A stretch of 64,000 bases of DNA from Novosphingobium sp. 32-60-15 (GCF_002280675.1 NZ_NCEN01000004.1:248001-312000); one strand, 5' to 3'. Counted from the first letter of the stretch, positions 37,176 through 46,738 are shown. Notes: generated from the letters alone by a model not told the origin. Numbers and translations: made by a program.

Positions 37176-37193
37176 TTTTCGCAATTGCGAAAA
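37176..37193. promoter_or_regulatory. 18-bp perfect palindrome in the amine dehydrogenase promoter region
   Basis: TTTTCGCAATTGCGAAAA has no mismatch and lies 60-77 bp before the aauB start, downstream of the TetR gene. An intergenic perfect palindrome of this length is a typical repressor site. The neighbouring TetR protein is the natural candidate to bind it. Confidence 0.6.
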
Positions 37194-37225
37194 TTTTGGG
37201 CTGGCCTTGTTGAATCTGTCGGCCA

Positions 37226-37909
37226 TCAAGGACGGTCAGCAAGGCCTGCAATTTCGCGCGACGTGATGGTTTGGGCCAGTTGAACCAGCGCATGCGCCGC
37301 AATGGCGGTGAACGCCCGCATATGGTGCGACCAAGGCTTCTCATAGCCCAGAAACGGGGTCGCTCCTTCCATCGAGGCGCTGATGTAAATCGCGACAGAG
37401 CGAACTTCGTTGGGAGTGAGCGCCGGGTTCAATTCGGTGACATATTCCGCAATGGTGTTGTGCACGCTGTCATAAAAGAGGCGCACGCGATCAGCAACGA
37501 ATTCATTGTGATTGGCCAGGGCCCACAATTCGGTGAACAAGCGGGTCGTACGTTTGCCGCCGATGTCATCAAGGCAAAGGACAACGATCAGCCGAAGACG
37601 TTCTGCAGCATCAAGGCCGGGCTGGCGCACGGTGCGCGCCAAAACCTTGTCGTAATTGCCGATAATATCATCCAGCAGGGTCTGGATCAGCAGTTCCTTT
37701 TTGGGGAAATGATAGCTGACGTTGCCCACTTTCATGCCGCATTCTGCAGCGATGCGGCGGATGGTAAAGGCCCCTGCCCCTTCGTCGATCAAAACGCGCA
37801 ATGCGGCTTTGATAATGGCATCAACCGTTTCAGCACCACGCACATAGGTTCCCGGACGCGGGGACGAAGGCAGTTCGGTTACACGATGCTCAGGTCGGGC
37901 TGGGGCCAT
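37226..37909 (-). CDS. TetR-family regulator next to the amine dehydrogenase operon
   Basis: 227 residues from ATG 37909. The helix-turn-helix is at about residues 40-75 (GAGAFTIRRIAAECGMKVGN and VSYHFPKKELLIQTLLDD). The C-terminal domain is like that of BetI/PfmR-type TetR proteins. It lies upstream of the aauBEDA operon on the same strand, with the 18-bp palindrome in between, and is preceded by another dyad just before its own start, which suggests autoregulation. Confidence 0.87.
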   Translation of the reverse strand: MAPARPEHRVTELPSSPRPGTYVRGAETVDAIIKAALRVLIDEGAGAFTIRRIAAECGMKVGNVSYHFPKKELLIQTLLDDIIGNYDKVLARTVRQPGLDAAERLRLIVVLCLDDIGGKRTTRLFTELWALANHNEFVADRVRLFYDSVHNTIAEYVTELNPALTPNEVRSVAIYISASMEGATPFLGYEKPWSHHMRAFTAIAAHALVQLAQTITSREIAGLADRP

Positions 37910-37911
37910 AA

Positions 37912-37945
37912 TTGGCGCATAACACCAGAGTTTGGTCTGCGCCAA
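37912..37945. promoter_or_regulatory. Inverted repeat just upstream of the TetR start
   Basis: TTGGCGCA (37912-37919) and TGCGCCAA (37938-37945) are perfect 8-bp arms 18 bp apart. An inner ACCA/TGGT pair adds to the dyad. It begins 2 bp upstream of the TetR start codon, so it overlaps the ribosome-site region: either an operator or an RNA hairpin controlling translation. Confidence 0.45.
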
Positions 37946-38120
37946 CCGCAATGACAATCAATCGACAAGTTGTGACAGTTCCCGCTTGTCTTGTCACCCT
38001 GAACAAGGCGCTTGACCACGGTGGCAACTCTGTTCAATTTTCACGGATAACTGTGGTGATTGGTCGTGTAGTAACGGTTTCCACCCCGGACTTTCTCCGG
38101 GCATTCAAGGACATAAGCCG

Positions 38121-38624
38121 ATGAGCGTTTCCCTCACCGTAAATGGCCGCAAGCGCGTGGTTGAAGCTGAGGCTGACAAGCCATTGCTTTGGGTGCTGCG
38201 CGAGGACCTTGATATGCCGGGAACCAAGTTTGGCTGCGGTGCGGGCTTGTGCGGTGCCTGCACCGTCCACCTTGATGGTGAGGCTGTCCGTTCGTGCCAA
38301 ACGCCGATTGCCGATGCCGCAGGCAAAACAATCACGACGATTGAAGGCATCGCCACCAACGCAATCGGCAAGCGTGTGACAGAAGCGTGGGCAGCGCTGG
38401 ACGTGCCGCAGTGCGGCTATTGCCAGGCGGGCCAGATCATGTCAGCCACCGCGCTGTTGAAGCAAAACCCCAAGCCGTCGGCAGAAGATATAGATGGTTG
38501 GATGAGCGGGAACATCTGCCGTTGCGCGACATATTTGCGCATCCGTGCGGCAATCCGCCAGGCAGCGGGACTGGCTCCGGAGATTGTCGCTGCGGGCAAT
38601 GCCGGCGGGGAGCAAGTCGCATGA
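38121..38624 (+). CDS. iorA: [2Fe-2S] small subunit of a molybdenum hydroxylase (IorA-type)
   Basis: 167 residues. Two [2Fe-2S] sites are visible: the plant-type motif [15 protein letters not shown] with a later Cys in VRSCQTP, and the C-terminal helical cluster CGYCQAGQ ... GNICRC. It passes electrons from the molybdenum centre to an acceptor. There is no FAD subunit gene nearby, as in isoquinoline 1-oxidoreductase IorAB. It overlaps the large-subunit gene by 4 bp. Confidence 0.93.
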   Translation: MSVSLTVNGRKRVVEAEADKPLLWVLREDLDMPGTKFGCGAGLCGACTVHLDGEAVRSCQTPIADAAGKTITTIEGIATNAIGKRVTEAWAALDVPQCGYCQAGQIMSATALLKQNPKPSAEDIDGWMSGNICRCATYLRIRAAIRQAAGLAPEIVAAGNAGGEQVA

Positions 38625-40783
38625 GCAATGCTGCTGTCTTGAACCGCCGTTCCTTCATGGTCGCCTCGCTGGCGGGTGGAGCCGTGCTGACGCTGGATGC
38701 GACAGTCGTTCTGGCGGCACCTGCAAAAGGTGCGCCCGCCGATGTTTTGAACGCGTTCGTACGGATCAATGCCGATAATAGCGTAACCATCGGCGCAAAG
38801 AACCCCGAGATTGGCCAAGGCGTGAAAGTCATGCTGCCGATGCTGATCGCAGAAGAGCTCGACCTGGCGTGGGAGCAGGTGAAAATCGAGCAGACCGATG
38901 CGGACGAGACGAAATACGGCATTCAAACCGCTGGCGGCAGCACGGCGACGCCGCGCAATTGGCTGCCGATGCGCCAAGTGGGCGCAGCAGCCCGTGCGAT
39001 GCTGATCGCAGCGGCGGCGCAACAATGGGGCGTTGAGACAGCAACACTCACCACCGCGCGCGGTGCGGTACTGCACAAAGCCACCGGCAAAAGCCTGACG
39101 TATGCCTCTCTGGCAAAAGCAGCGTCGACGCAAACTCCGCCCGACCTTGCCAAAGTTTCGCTGAAGGATCCTTCGGCCTTTTCGATTATCGGCAAGTCGA
39201 AGCCGGGCGTTGATGTGCCCAAGATCATCAAGGGTGAGCCGTTGTTCGGCATCGACACGCGCTTGCCCGGCCTTGTCCATGCTGCGGTGGTGAAGTGCCC
39301 GGCACACGGCGGCACTGTGGCATCGATCGATGATGCTGCGGTAAAGGCTATTCCGGGTGTCGTCGCGGTGGTGGCGGTTAACAGCGGCTTTGTTCCGGCG
39401 GGCCAAAACGATACCGTGTTGATCGTGGCGGACAGCTGGTGGAAAGCCAGCAAGGCGCGGGAAAAATTGGTTGTGGTGTGGGATGATGCCGCAGTATCCG
39501 GCTTTTCCACTGCGGGATACGAAAAGGCCGCCGCTGGACTAGTGGCCAATCCGCCACAAGTAAGCCTGTTCAAGGCGGGCGATGCGGATGCTGCGCTGAT
39601 ATCGGCAGCGAAAGTAGTAAAGGCCGATTACGAATATCCATTCCTTGCCCACGCCACGCTGGAACCGCAAAATTGCACAGCGCTGTTCAAGGACGGTAAG
39701 CTGGAAATGTGGGCGCCGAGCCAGTCTCCTGCCAACGGCAGGACCGAAACTGCCAAGCTTTGCGGCATCGCGCCTGAAGATCTGACGATCCATCTGACAC
39801 GGATCGGTGGTGGCTTTGGGCGACGTTTGTTGAACGATTACATGGCGATTGCCGGACAAGTGGCCAAAGCCGTACCCGGCAAACCCGTGAAGGTCATTTA
39901 TGACCGGACCGATGATTTTCGGCACGATTTCTACCGCCCCGCAGGATGGCACCGGTTTAGTGCAGGGCTGGATGCCAGCGGCACGATTGTGGCGCTGAAG
40001 GATCACTTCGTCACGTTCGGTAAGGACGGAAAAGGCCTGCGCGCAGCCGATATGGCAGCCACCGAATTCCCCGGCCCGATTGTGCCCAATGTCGATTACG
40101 GCGTAAGTTACATGGCAACCAACCTTGGCACCGGCTGGTTGCGCGCGCCGACATCCAACGCAATGGCATTCGTGTTCCAAAGCTTTCTTGATGAAGTGGC
40201 AGAAGCGGCGGGGCTGGATTTGCCGGAATTGATGCGGCGGACACTGGGCCAATCGCGTGAAATTCCAGGTGGGCGCGTACCGTTTCATACAGGCCGTGCG
40301 CGCGGAGTGATTGACGCAGTCTGTAAATCTGCCGGTTGGAAAGGCCGCGAAAAAGGCCGCGGATTTGGCTTCTATTTCTGCCACCTTGGCTACTTTGCCG
40401 AGGTTGTTGACGTGACGATCAGCGATGGCGTTGTGAAAGTCGATAAAGTCTGGGTGGCGGGCGACGTTGGATCGCAAGTGATCAATCCGATCAACGCGAT
40501 GCATCAAGTGCAAGGCGCAGTGATCGAAGGTCTGGGTCAGGCCATGCTGGGCCAAAAGATCGTGCAGGAAAACGGCGTCGTTACTGCCGAAAACTTTGGT
40601 GACTTTGCGCTGATGCGGATGGAGGGTGTACCGCGCGAAATCGCGGTGGAATTCATCAAGACCGATTTTCCACCAACAGGCCTTGGCGAACCTGCCCTGC
40701 CCCCGGTCATTCCCGCGCTGGCCGGTGCGATTTATTCCGTCACCGGAAAACGTCATCGCCGATTGCCATTGGAGCTGATATAG
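38621..40783 (+). CDS. iorB: Molybdopterin-binding large subunit (IorB-type hydroxylase)
   Basis: 720 residues from ATG 38621 in an ATGA overlap; a longer frame to 38387 lies over iorA and is rejected. The N-terminus [13 protein letters not shown] is a Tat-type leader, so the complex should be exported. It belongs to the xanthine oxidase family, IorB subgroup: molybdopterin segments IGGGFGRRL and [12 protein letters not shown], and the catalytic glutamate in GLGEPALPP near the C-terminus. It hydroxylates N-heteroaromatics or oxidises aldehydes; the true substrate is unknown. Confidence 0.92.
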   Translation: MSNAAVLNRRSFMVASLAGGAVLTLDATVVLAAPAKGAPADVLNAFVRINADNSVTIGAKNPEIGQGVKVMLPMLIAEELDLAWEQVKIEQTDADETKYGIQTAGGSTATPRNWLPMRQVGAAARAMLIAAAAQQWGVETATLTTARGAVLHKATGKSLTYASLAKAASTQTPPDLAKVSLKDPSAFSIIGKSKPGVDVPKIIKGEPLFGIDTRLPGLVHAAVVKCPAHGGTVASIDDAAVKAIPGVVAVVAVNSGFVPAGQNDTVLIVADSWWKASKAREKLVVVWDDAAVSGFSTAGYEKAAAGLVANPPQVSLFKAGDADAALISAAKVVKADYEYPFLAHATLEPQNCTALFKDGKLEMWAPSQSPANGRTETAKLCGIAPEDLTIHLTRIGGGFGRRLLNDYMAIAGQVAKAVPGKPVKVIYDRTDDFRHDFYRPAGWHRFSAGLDASGTIVALKDHFVTFGKDGKGLRAADMAATEFPGPIVPNVDYGVSYMATNLGTGWLRAPTSNAMAFVFQSFLDEVAEAAGLDLPELMRRTLGQSREIPGGRVPFHTGRARGVIDAVCKSAGWKGREKGRGFGFYFCHLGYFAEVVDVTISDGVVKVDKVWVAGDVGSQVINPINAMHQVQGAVIEGLGQAMLGQKIVQENGVVTAENFGDFALMRMEGVPREIAVEFIKTDFPPTGLGEPALPPVIPALAGAIYSVTGKRHRRLPLELI

Positions 40784-40793
40784 CCCCGCCACA

Positions 40794-41771
40794 ATGATCG
40801 CTAACACGCCTACTGACATTCTGCAGTTCATCGTCGAATGTGACGCTGAAAATATTGAAACGGTCTTGGTTACGCTGGTCGGGATAGAAGGCGGATCTTC
40901 CCGGGCCATTGGTGCGCAAATGGCTGTGGCCGCCGATGGGCGCCGTGTCGGATCTTTTTCGGGCGGCTGTGTCGAAGATGCGGTTGTAACCGAAGCACTG
41001 GAGACCTTAAGCGAAGGCTGGGGCCGGGTTGTGCGATATGGCTTGGGATCGCCCTATATCGATGTGCGTTTGCCTTGCGGCGGCGGCATCGATCTGCTGT
41101 TTACGCCGCGACCTGATGCCAGCGCAATCCGGACTGCCTTGGACAAGCTTGGCCAGCGCGAGGCCGTAGGTTTGGCCTTGGAATGTGATAGCATATTGCT
41201 CTTGCCAGCACCCACACCGCGCGCATGGGACGGGCAAAGCCTGCATCAGTCATATCAACCCGCTTTGCGGATTTTCGCGCTAGGCCAAGGTGAAGACCTT
41301 GCCGCTTTTGCGCGGCTGGGTGCATATTTTGGTGCAGAGGTTCATGCACTGACACCCGATCAAAACACCGTAAATTTGCTGAAAAGCGAAGGGATTCATG
41401 CCACGCTGCTGGCTACACGGAATGCTTTGCCAATAGCGCAAAGCGATGCCTGGACAGCAATCGTATTCCTGTTCCATGGGCGCGATTGGGAAGAAATTCT
41501 GTTGCAGCAGGCCCTCGCCCTGCCGTCATTCTATGTCGGTGCGATTGGCAGCCGCCGCACGCATGCGGCGCGGCTTGCGATGCTGGAAGAGTGCGGCGTC
41601 TCGCCAGAAAGGATTGCCAGTGTTCGTGGCCATATCGGGTTGATCCCGGCCACGCGTGATCCTGCAACCCTTGCACTATCCATCTTGGGCGAGATTGTGG
41701 CCGATTTTAACACGCTGGCGCAATGGTCACACTGGATGGGGCAGGCGTTGGCTGCGCCATCGACTGCATGA
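40794..41771 (+). CDS. XdhC/CoxI-family molybdenum cofactor maturation protein
   Basis: 325 residues. The N-terminal XdhC domain contains GIEGGSSRAIGAQMAVAADG and SGGCVEDAVV. The C-terminal Rossmann-like domain contains FYVGAIGSRRTHAARLAML and GHIGLIPATRDPATLALSI. XdhC proteins bind the molybdenum cofactor and help add its terminal sulphur before insertion into hydroxylases. It lies 10 bp after iorB, so it serves that enzyme. Its stop overlaps the mocA start. Confidence 0.93.
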   Translation: MIANTPTDILQFIVECDAENIETVLVTLVGIEGGSSRAIGAQMAVAADGRRVGSFSGGCVEDAVVTEALETLSEGWGRVVRYGLGSPYIDVRLPCGGGIDLLFTPRPDASAIRTALDKLGQREAVGLALECDSILLLPAPTPRAWDGQSLHQSYQPALRIFALGQGEDLAAFARLGAYFGAEVHALTPDQNTVNLLKSEGIHATLLATRNALPIAQSDAWTAIVFLFHGRDWEEILLQQALALPSFYVGAIGSRRTHAARLAMLEECGVSPERIASVRGHIGLIPATRDPATLALSILGEIVADFNTLAQWSHWMGQALAAPSTA

Positions 41772-42328
41772 CCGCGCTGGTCATGCTTGCTGCGGGGCGT
41801 GGGACACGGTTCGGCGGCGGGAAATTGAATGCACCATTGGCTGGAAAACCACTCGCACAGCACGTTGCCGATCGCCTTGGTAGTCTGCCATTCAGCCGGT
41901 TGATTGCCGTTTGTGCAGATGCGACGCCCGAACTTCCCGGTTTCGAACGGGTGATGCTAGCCCCCGCCGATGGGCCGCTTTCGCGATCAATTGCCGCAGG
42001 GATTGCAGCGCTTCGGGACGATACGTCAGTTCTGATTGCATTGGCCGACATGCCACTGGTCCCATCAGCACATTTTCAAGCACTTTTGGCTGCATTTGAT
42101 GGCGATGTTGTGGCGTCGGGTGTCGGTGCATTGGCGATGGTGCCTGCCGTGTTTGGAGCGCGTCATTTTGCAGCCTTGCAGCAACTGACTGGTGACCAGG
42201 GTGCAGGTGCATTGTTGCGTGTTGCGCCAAGGATTGTGCTTGATCCGGCGCTGGCGCTTGATGTTGATACACCAGACGATCTGCTGCGTGCCGCGCGCGT
42301 TATTTTGGCGTCGGACCCGATCACATAA
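41768..42328 (+). CDS. mocA: MocA-type molybdenum cofactor cytidylyltransferase
   Basis: 186 residues from ATG 41768 (ATGA overlap). The nucleotidyltransferase signature is LAAGRGTRFGGGKLNAPLAGKP, with the Asp-containing ALADMPLVP and the late DVDTPDDL. MocA attaches CMP to molybdopterin to give the dinucleotide form used by xanthine-oxidase-family hydroxylases. This completes the iorAB-xdhC-mocA set: structural subunits plus dedicated cofactor enzymes. Confidence 0.9.
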   Translation: MTALVMLAAGRGTRFGGGKLNAPLAGKPLAQHVADRLGSLPFSRLIAVCADATPELPGFERVMLAPADGPLSRSIAAGIAALRDDTSVLIALADMPLVPSAHFQALLAAFDGDVVASGVGALAMVPAVFGARHFAALQQLTGDQGAGALLRVAPRIVLDPALALDVDTPDDLLRAARVILASDPIT

Positions 42329-42547
42329 GGCAACAGACATGAGGCCACGCTGGAACTGACAACGGGTGGATGCCAAAACCGGGGCACTCCTGATCGACAT
42401 ACGTCAAACGGCCCATAGCGGGTTGGGCCCAGCACGGTATCTCTTGGCCCATCAAAATCCTGTGACGCTCTGGCCTTCCCCGTGTTTTGACGAAGAAGGC
42501 TTGCTGCAGCGAAGCCGAGCATTTTTCCGTGTTACCTGCGAAGACCT

Positions 42548-42583
42548 GGCCGCTGATCCGATGAGATTGGCGGCCATTTTTTG
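42548..42583 (+). terminator. Intrinsic terminator downstream of mocA
   Basis: TGGCCGC (42548-42554) pairs with GCGGCCA (42571-42577) and is followed by six T. It points rightward but lies 220 bp after the mocA stop, leaving a long 3' untranslated stretch. The opposing sulfotransferase gene ends just beyond it. Confidence 0.72.
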
Positions 42584-42590
42584 GTGCTTC

Positions 42591-44159
42591 TCAATCGAGC
42601 GGGATGCCATTGGCAACGAAAAACTCCATCACTTCACCAAGCCGGTGCTCATGCGTTCGCCAACGTCCAACGGCGCGAGAATTGATCGGCTGTCGTACTT
42701 GTTGGGCACTGGGCGTTGCAACCGCCGCTTCGTTGCGGTGAAAATCAAGGCAGGCCGGATCCCACGCAAGGCCGCAATGCGCCAACATGCGCCGTGATTG
42801 CACCTCTTGATCTGCGACCAATTGTTCGTAGCTGATCTCATGAATACGGCCCGGAAAGCGCTGCCGCCAGAACCCCATGATCCGCTGGAACATCAAAACG
42901 TAACGGGCTGTATCCATCAGATCATAAGACCACCGGTAATAGGGCGAACCGGTGGCAAACAAGTGTTTGTAATTGCTCCAAACACTATCCATCGCGCCGC
43001 GCCGGAGGCACACGATATTGGCATTGGGCAAAGCTTCGATGATCCAGCCGATATAGAGAAAATTGAGCGGAAACTTATCAACAAACCGCATGCTTTGCGC
43101 ACCACTATTCTGGCGGGCACGCGCAAGATAAAGTTCCCCCAATGCCTGCGCGGAAAGGCTCGACAGGCCCGCGATGGTCGGCTCATCCAGGACAAGGCGT
43201 GAAGGCGTTTTTGCCATTTGCTTCACCGCCAACGGCATCGCTTGCAGTTCCCCGGCCGAGGTAACTTGCGGATGCGATGAAAGAATCCGGTCAACCAGCG
43301 TGGTGCCGGTACGCGGCAATCCAACTACAAAAATTGGCGCGTCGGGAAGCACACTGTCGCTTATCATTGGCAAGGTGTGAGCAAAGGTATGACGCAGCGC
43401 TTCAAACAAACCTTCGTCGCGGGTTATGTCGTAGTCAATGCGCGCCCTGTGTTCGGCATTGCCTTGGGCAAGGTGCGCAAATGCTTCGCCATCCCGCCCC
43501 GTATCTTCAAGTGCTGCTGCAGCCGCATAGTGCAGACGCACCGCATCGAGCGGGTCGGTTACAGCCTTTAACGCTGCTTCAATCTTGTCAACCAGCGCAG
43601 GGGTTGCCTTTCGCCTTAATCCCGCAAGGCCGAGATGCGCGCGACCATGGGTGGGGTTACGCGCAATGATCGCTTCGTATTGCTCGGCGGCATCATCAAC
43701 TTTGCCAAAGAAGCCAAGCGTGCTGGCAAGGTTGAATCGGAAGTCCAGAACATCCGGCGCAATTCCCACGGCCCGCTCAAACAAAGGCAAAGCCTCTTCA
43801 TGTGCACCAAGGCGCGCAAAGACACAGCCAATCGTATCAAGCACGAAAGGGTCAGAACTGGTAAGTTGAGATGCAGCCTTGGCAGCAGCCAGCGCTTCTG
43901 CTTCGCGCCGCGCGGTAATGAGAATGCGTGCTTGCTGGGCAAGGTATTCAACATTGGCAGGCTCTTCCGTAACCGCCAAGGCAATTTGCGCCAGAGCTTC
44001 TCCGAGTTTGCCAGCTTCAATGAATATGATCGCCGCCACAAAAGCAGCTTCGTGATTTTTCGGGTTGTTTTCGAGCGCTAGGGCAGCCTCACGCAGGGTG
44101 CGCGCCTTGTCTCCTGATGCCATCAATTGGCGCAGATCGGGTTGCACAGATCCAGTCAT
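42591..44159 (-). CDS. TPR-sulfotransferase fusion protein
   Basis: 522 residues. Residues 1-250 are tetratricopeptide-like helices (EPANVEYLAQQARILITA, LGAHEEALPLFERAVGIAP, VDDAAEQYEAIIARNP). From about residue 274 there is a sulfotransferase domain with the PAPS 5'-phosphosulphate motif PIFVVGLPRTGTTLVDRILS, and a 3'-phosphate region further on (FVDKFPLNFLYIGWIIEALP). Such TPR-sulfotransferases are common in sphingomonads; the acceptor (protein, lipid or glycan) is unknown. There is no signal peptide, so it acts in the cytoplasm. Confidence 0.87.
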   Translation of the reverse strand: MTGSVQPDLRQLMASGDKARTLREAALALENNPKNHEAAFVAAIIFIEAGKLGEALAQIALAVTEEPANVEYLAQQARILITARREAEALAAAKAASQLTSSDPFVLDTIGCVFARLGAHEEALPLFERAVGIAPDVLDFRFNLASTLGFFGKVDDAAEQYEAIIARNPTHGRAHLGLAGLRRKATPALVDKIEAALKAVTDPLDAVRLHYAAAAALEDTGRDGEAFAHLAQGNAEHRARIDYDITRDEGLFEALRHTFAHTLPMISDSVLPDAPIFVVGLPRTGTTLVDRILSSHPQVTSAGELQAMPLAVKQMAKTPSRLVLDEPTIAGLSSLSAQALGELYLARARQNSGAQSMRFVDKFPLNFLYIGWIIEALPNANIVCLRRGAMDSVWSNYKHLFATGSPYYRWSYDLMDTARYVLMFQRIMGFWRQRFPGRIHEISYEQLVADQEVQSRRMLAHCGLAWDPACLDFHRNEAAVATPSAQQVRQPINSRAVGRWRTHEHRLGEVMEFFVANGIPLD

Positions 44160-44396
44160 TCCGCGACGACAAGCGTGTCGGCGTTTGCAAAGATGGCAAG
44201 CGAGGCATCATGCAGATGAAGCATTTGCTTCAATACCGTTTCTGGACGACTTGATCCATGTTGCACGTCTGATCACCCTGACTGCGCCTACTGCGCTATT
44301 CCTTATTGTTGCTGCGACGCTACCCCTGCCTACTCCTGCCATTCGTACGTCTAATGACGCATTTCAAAACGAAAATGACGCTCAAACGAATCCACA

Positions 44397-44867
44397 TTAG
44401 GCGGTGGGGAAACGGCGGACAGGGTAACCTCGCATTGGTTTGATCCGACGCAGCGAAAAACTTGATCGCATGGCCGAAACGCCCGGCAGACGCGCAAGGC
44501 AATCACGGTGAATTGCATCAAAATGGCCCAGATCGGCCGCAGCTACACGCAGCAAATAATCAGCGTTTCCAGACATGAGGTGGCATTCCAGAACATCGTC
44601 AAAATCGTCGACCGCGCTTTCGAAACGGTCCATCGCCTCGCGGCTTTGGCTGGTCAAAGTGATCTCGACAAAGACTTCGACCGTCAAGCCCAGCTTGCGT
44701 GGATCGAGGCGCGCGCCGTAGCCAGAAATAATTTCGGTCTGTTCAAGTGCTTTGACCCGGCGATGGCATGCCGAAGGAGATAGTGCGACCTTTTCCGCCA
44801 ATTCAGCAATGGATAGCGCCGAGTCGGCTTGCAGCGCTTCAAGCAAAGCAATGTCTGCACGATCCAT
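44397..44867 (-). CDS. Lrp/AsnC-family regulator, probably of ald
   Basis: 156 residues from ATG 44867 (a start at 44882 is also possible). The N-terminal winged helix is LLEALQADSALSIAELAEKV with recognition helix LSPSACHRRVKALEQTEII, and the C-terminal RAM ligand domain contains VFVEITLTSQSREAMDRFE and ECHLMSGNADYLLRVAAAD. It is divergent from alanine dehydrogenase with a dyad between, as in AldR-ald pairs where the regulator senses alanine. Confidence 0.92.
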   Translation of the reverse strand: MDRADIALLEALQADSALSIAELAEKVALSPSACHRRVKALEQTEIISGYGARLDPRKLGLTVEVFVEITLTSQSREAMDRFESAVDDFDDVLECHLMSGNADYLLRVAAADLGHFDAIHRDCLARLPGVSAMRSSFSLRRIKPMRGYPVRRFPTA

Positions 44868-44880
44868 GACAATCTTTCCC

Positions 44881-44907
44881 ATATTTTGACGATATATCAG
44901 AAAATAT
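44881..44907. promoter_or_regulatory. Lrp-type operator between lrp and ald
   Basis: ATATTTT (44881-44887) and AAAATAT (44901-44907) flank an inner palindrome GATATATC (44891-44898) that is centred within half a base of the outer pair. This AT-rich double dyad 13 bp upstream of the lrp-type start is a good candidate for autoregulation and activation of ald. Confidence 0.55.
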
Positions 44908-45011
44908 CACCAGAATTGTATGTGACCAAGCCGAGAATTTGCAAGTTCTGGCGGAAACAATGCGATATCCTGACGTTACGAGATAGGCTTGTGAACCCAA
45001 GGAGCATTGCC

Positions 45012-46127
45012 ATGCGCGTCGGAACTGTCCGTGAGATCAAGAACCACGAGTACCGTGTTGGCCTGACGCCCGAAAGTGTGCGCGAATTGGTGGCTCATGG
45101 GCATGATGTGTGGGTGGAAACCGGCGCAGGCACTGGCATTGGTGCAAGCAATAACGATTACGTTGCAGCGGGTGCGGTGATCCAGCCCGACGCCAAAACC
45201 GTCTTTGATGGTTGTGAACTGATCGCAAAGGTCAAGGAACCGCAGGCGGTTGAGCGCGCGATGCTGCGCAAGGGCCAGATCCTTTACACGTACCTGCACC
45301 TTGCCCCCGATCCTCAACAGACAGCTGATCTGGTAAAGTCTGGCGTGACCGCGATTGCCTATGAAACCGTGACCGGCGCGGGCAATACCCTCCCCTTGCT
45401 GAAACCGATGAGCCAGGTGGCCGGGCGCATGGCGATACAGGCTGGCGCGACGGCGTTGGAAAAGGCCAATGGCGGGCGTGGCGTACTGCTTGGTGGCGTT
45501 CCGGGGGTGTTACCGGGCAAAGTTGTGGTTATCGGCGGCGGTGTTGTGGGCGTGAATGCTGCACAAATGGCCGTTGGCATGGGTGCAGACGTTACCATCC
45601 TTGATCGCGATCCCGATGTGCTCGAACGGCTCGACAATCACTTTGAAGGCCGCGCACGAACCCTGTTCTCTGGCAAGGCTGCACTTGCAAGCCTTGTTGC
45701 CGAAGCCGACCTTGTGATTGGTGCGGTGCTGATCCCCGGCGCTGCTGCGCCCAAGCTGGTGACGCGCGAAATGTTGGGCACAATGCAGCCGGGCTCAGTG
45801 CTGGTCGATGTTGCGATTGACCAAGGGGGTTGTTTTGAAACCAGCCATGCGACAACCCATGCCGATCCGACCTATATAGTCGATGGGGTGGTGCATTATT
45901 GCGTCGCCAATATGCCAGGAGCCGTTGCGCGCACCAGCACGTATGCGCTGAACAACGTCACCCTGCCCCACGCCTTGCGCATTGCCAATATGGGCTGGCA
46001 AGCCGCCTTGCACGCTGACAAGAACCTTGCTGCAGGCCTGAACGTGCACGAAGGCAAAGTCACATATGAAGCTGTGGCGCGTGAGCTTGGCTATGACTAT
46101 ACTCCGGTGGAAAACGTCTTGGGCTAA
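45012..46127 (+). CDS. ald: Alanine dehydrogenase
   Basis: 371 residues from ATG 45012, with AAGGAG upstream; the longer open frame is rejected. Ald converts L-alanine to pyruvate and ammonia with NAD. Motifs: N-terminal [17 protein letters not shown] with the substrate Arg and a later Lys (AKVKEPQ), NAD site [21 protein letters not shown], and catalytic His/Asp region in the C-terminal third ([19 protein letters not shown] reads YCVANMPGA here). Length and motifs are normal. Confidence 0.96.
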   Translation: MRVGTVREIKNHEYRVGLTPESVRELVAHGHDVWVETGAGTGIGASNNDYVAAGAVIQPDAKTVFDGCELIAKVKEPQAVERAMLRKGQILYTYLHLAPDPQQTADLVKSGVTAIAYETVTGAGNTLPLLKPMSQVAGRMAIQAGATALEKANGGRGVLLGGVPGVLPGKVVVIGGGVVGVNAAQMAVGMGADVTILDRDPDVLERLDNHFEGRARTLFSGKAALASLVAEADLVIGAVLIPGAAAPKLVTREMLGTMQPGSVLVDVAIDQGGCFETSHATTHADPTYIVDGVVHYCVANMPGAVARTSTYALNNVTLPHALRIANMGWQAALHADKNLAAGLNVHEGKVTYEAVARELGYDYTPVENVLG

Positions 46128-46137
46128 AGCAGACTGA

Positions 46138-46668
46138 TTAGTTATCGCGCACGACGCCATAGCCGCGCGCCATGAAGTTCGCGATTGTGATCATGGCCAT
46201 CAGGTCCAGTTGGACGACCGGATGCAATTCTTCCCGCGTATAACCGTGGCCTAGATAGGATTGGCCGCAAATGCGGATGGAAACTCCGGCACTGGCCAAT
46301 TCTTCCAGCAACACGCGGTTCGGGTTGGGCGTTCCAATGCGCTTTGTGTGCGCCGCATCGGTCAACAAGATGGTGTCTGGTGCGCCGTGAACCACGATGG
46401 CGATGTCACCAGCCTTGGGCTTCACCCCGTTGGCAGCCATGGCATTGAGCATGCTGGCGGCACGTTGCAGCGTTTGATGCGGCTCCGCCTTGTCCCTTGG
46501 CGGGGCTGAGATATCGAACAAGATGCGATAGGCAAGCGCGGGATCAGGCCGTTCCGCAGCCCCCGCAATATCGCGCGGCATCCCGGCTGACGGCACAGCT
46601 TTTAACAGCCCCTGCCCGACCGCCGGCGACGCTAACAATGCCGCAAACGCAAAAACCGCAACGCGCAT
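46138..46668 (-). CDS. Secreted DsrE-family protein
   Basis: 176 residues with a signal peptide (about 1-19, VGQ). The DsrE/DsrF-like fold is suggested by AYRILFDISAPPRDKAEPHQ, ASMLNAMAANGVKPKAGDIAI-type strand-helix units and the final VRICGQSYLGHG region (reads SIRICGQSYLGHG). One cysteine is in the position often active in sulphur transfer. Function in the periplasm is unknown. It converges on ald. Confidence 0.75.
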   Translation of the reverse strand: MRVAVFAFAALLASPAVGQGLLKAVPSAGMPRDIAGAAERPDPALAYRILFDISAPPRDKAEPHQTLQRAASMLNAMAANGVKPKAGDIAIVVHGAPDTILLTDAAHTKRIGTPNPNRVLLEELASAGVSIRICGQSYLGHGYTREELHPVVQLDLMAMITIANFMARGYGVVRDN

Positions 46669-46738
46669 GACCGCTCCCCTTTTCTAAAAATTGCTCTGCG
46701 TAGTGATGTAGCGAATGATCGCCCCTTGCGCTTCACCA

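Noticed and set aside
37176-37193. The 18-bp palindrome as a terminator of the TetR gene
   Set aside because: The loop would be nil and the stem AT-rich with no proper T tract on the minus strand; an operator explains it better.
38387-38620. N-terminal extension of iorB over iorA
   Set aside because: The real start is ATG 38621 followed by a Tat leader; the extension is out-of-frame iorA sequence.
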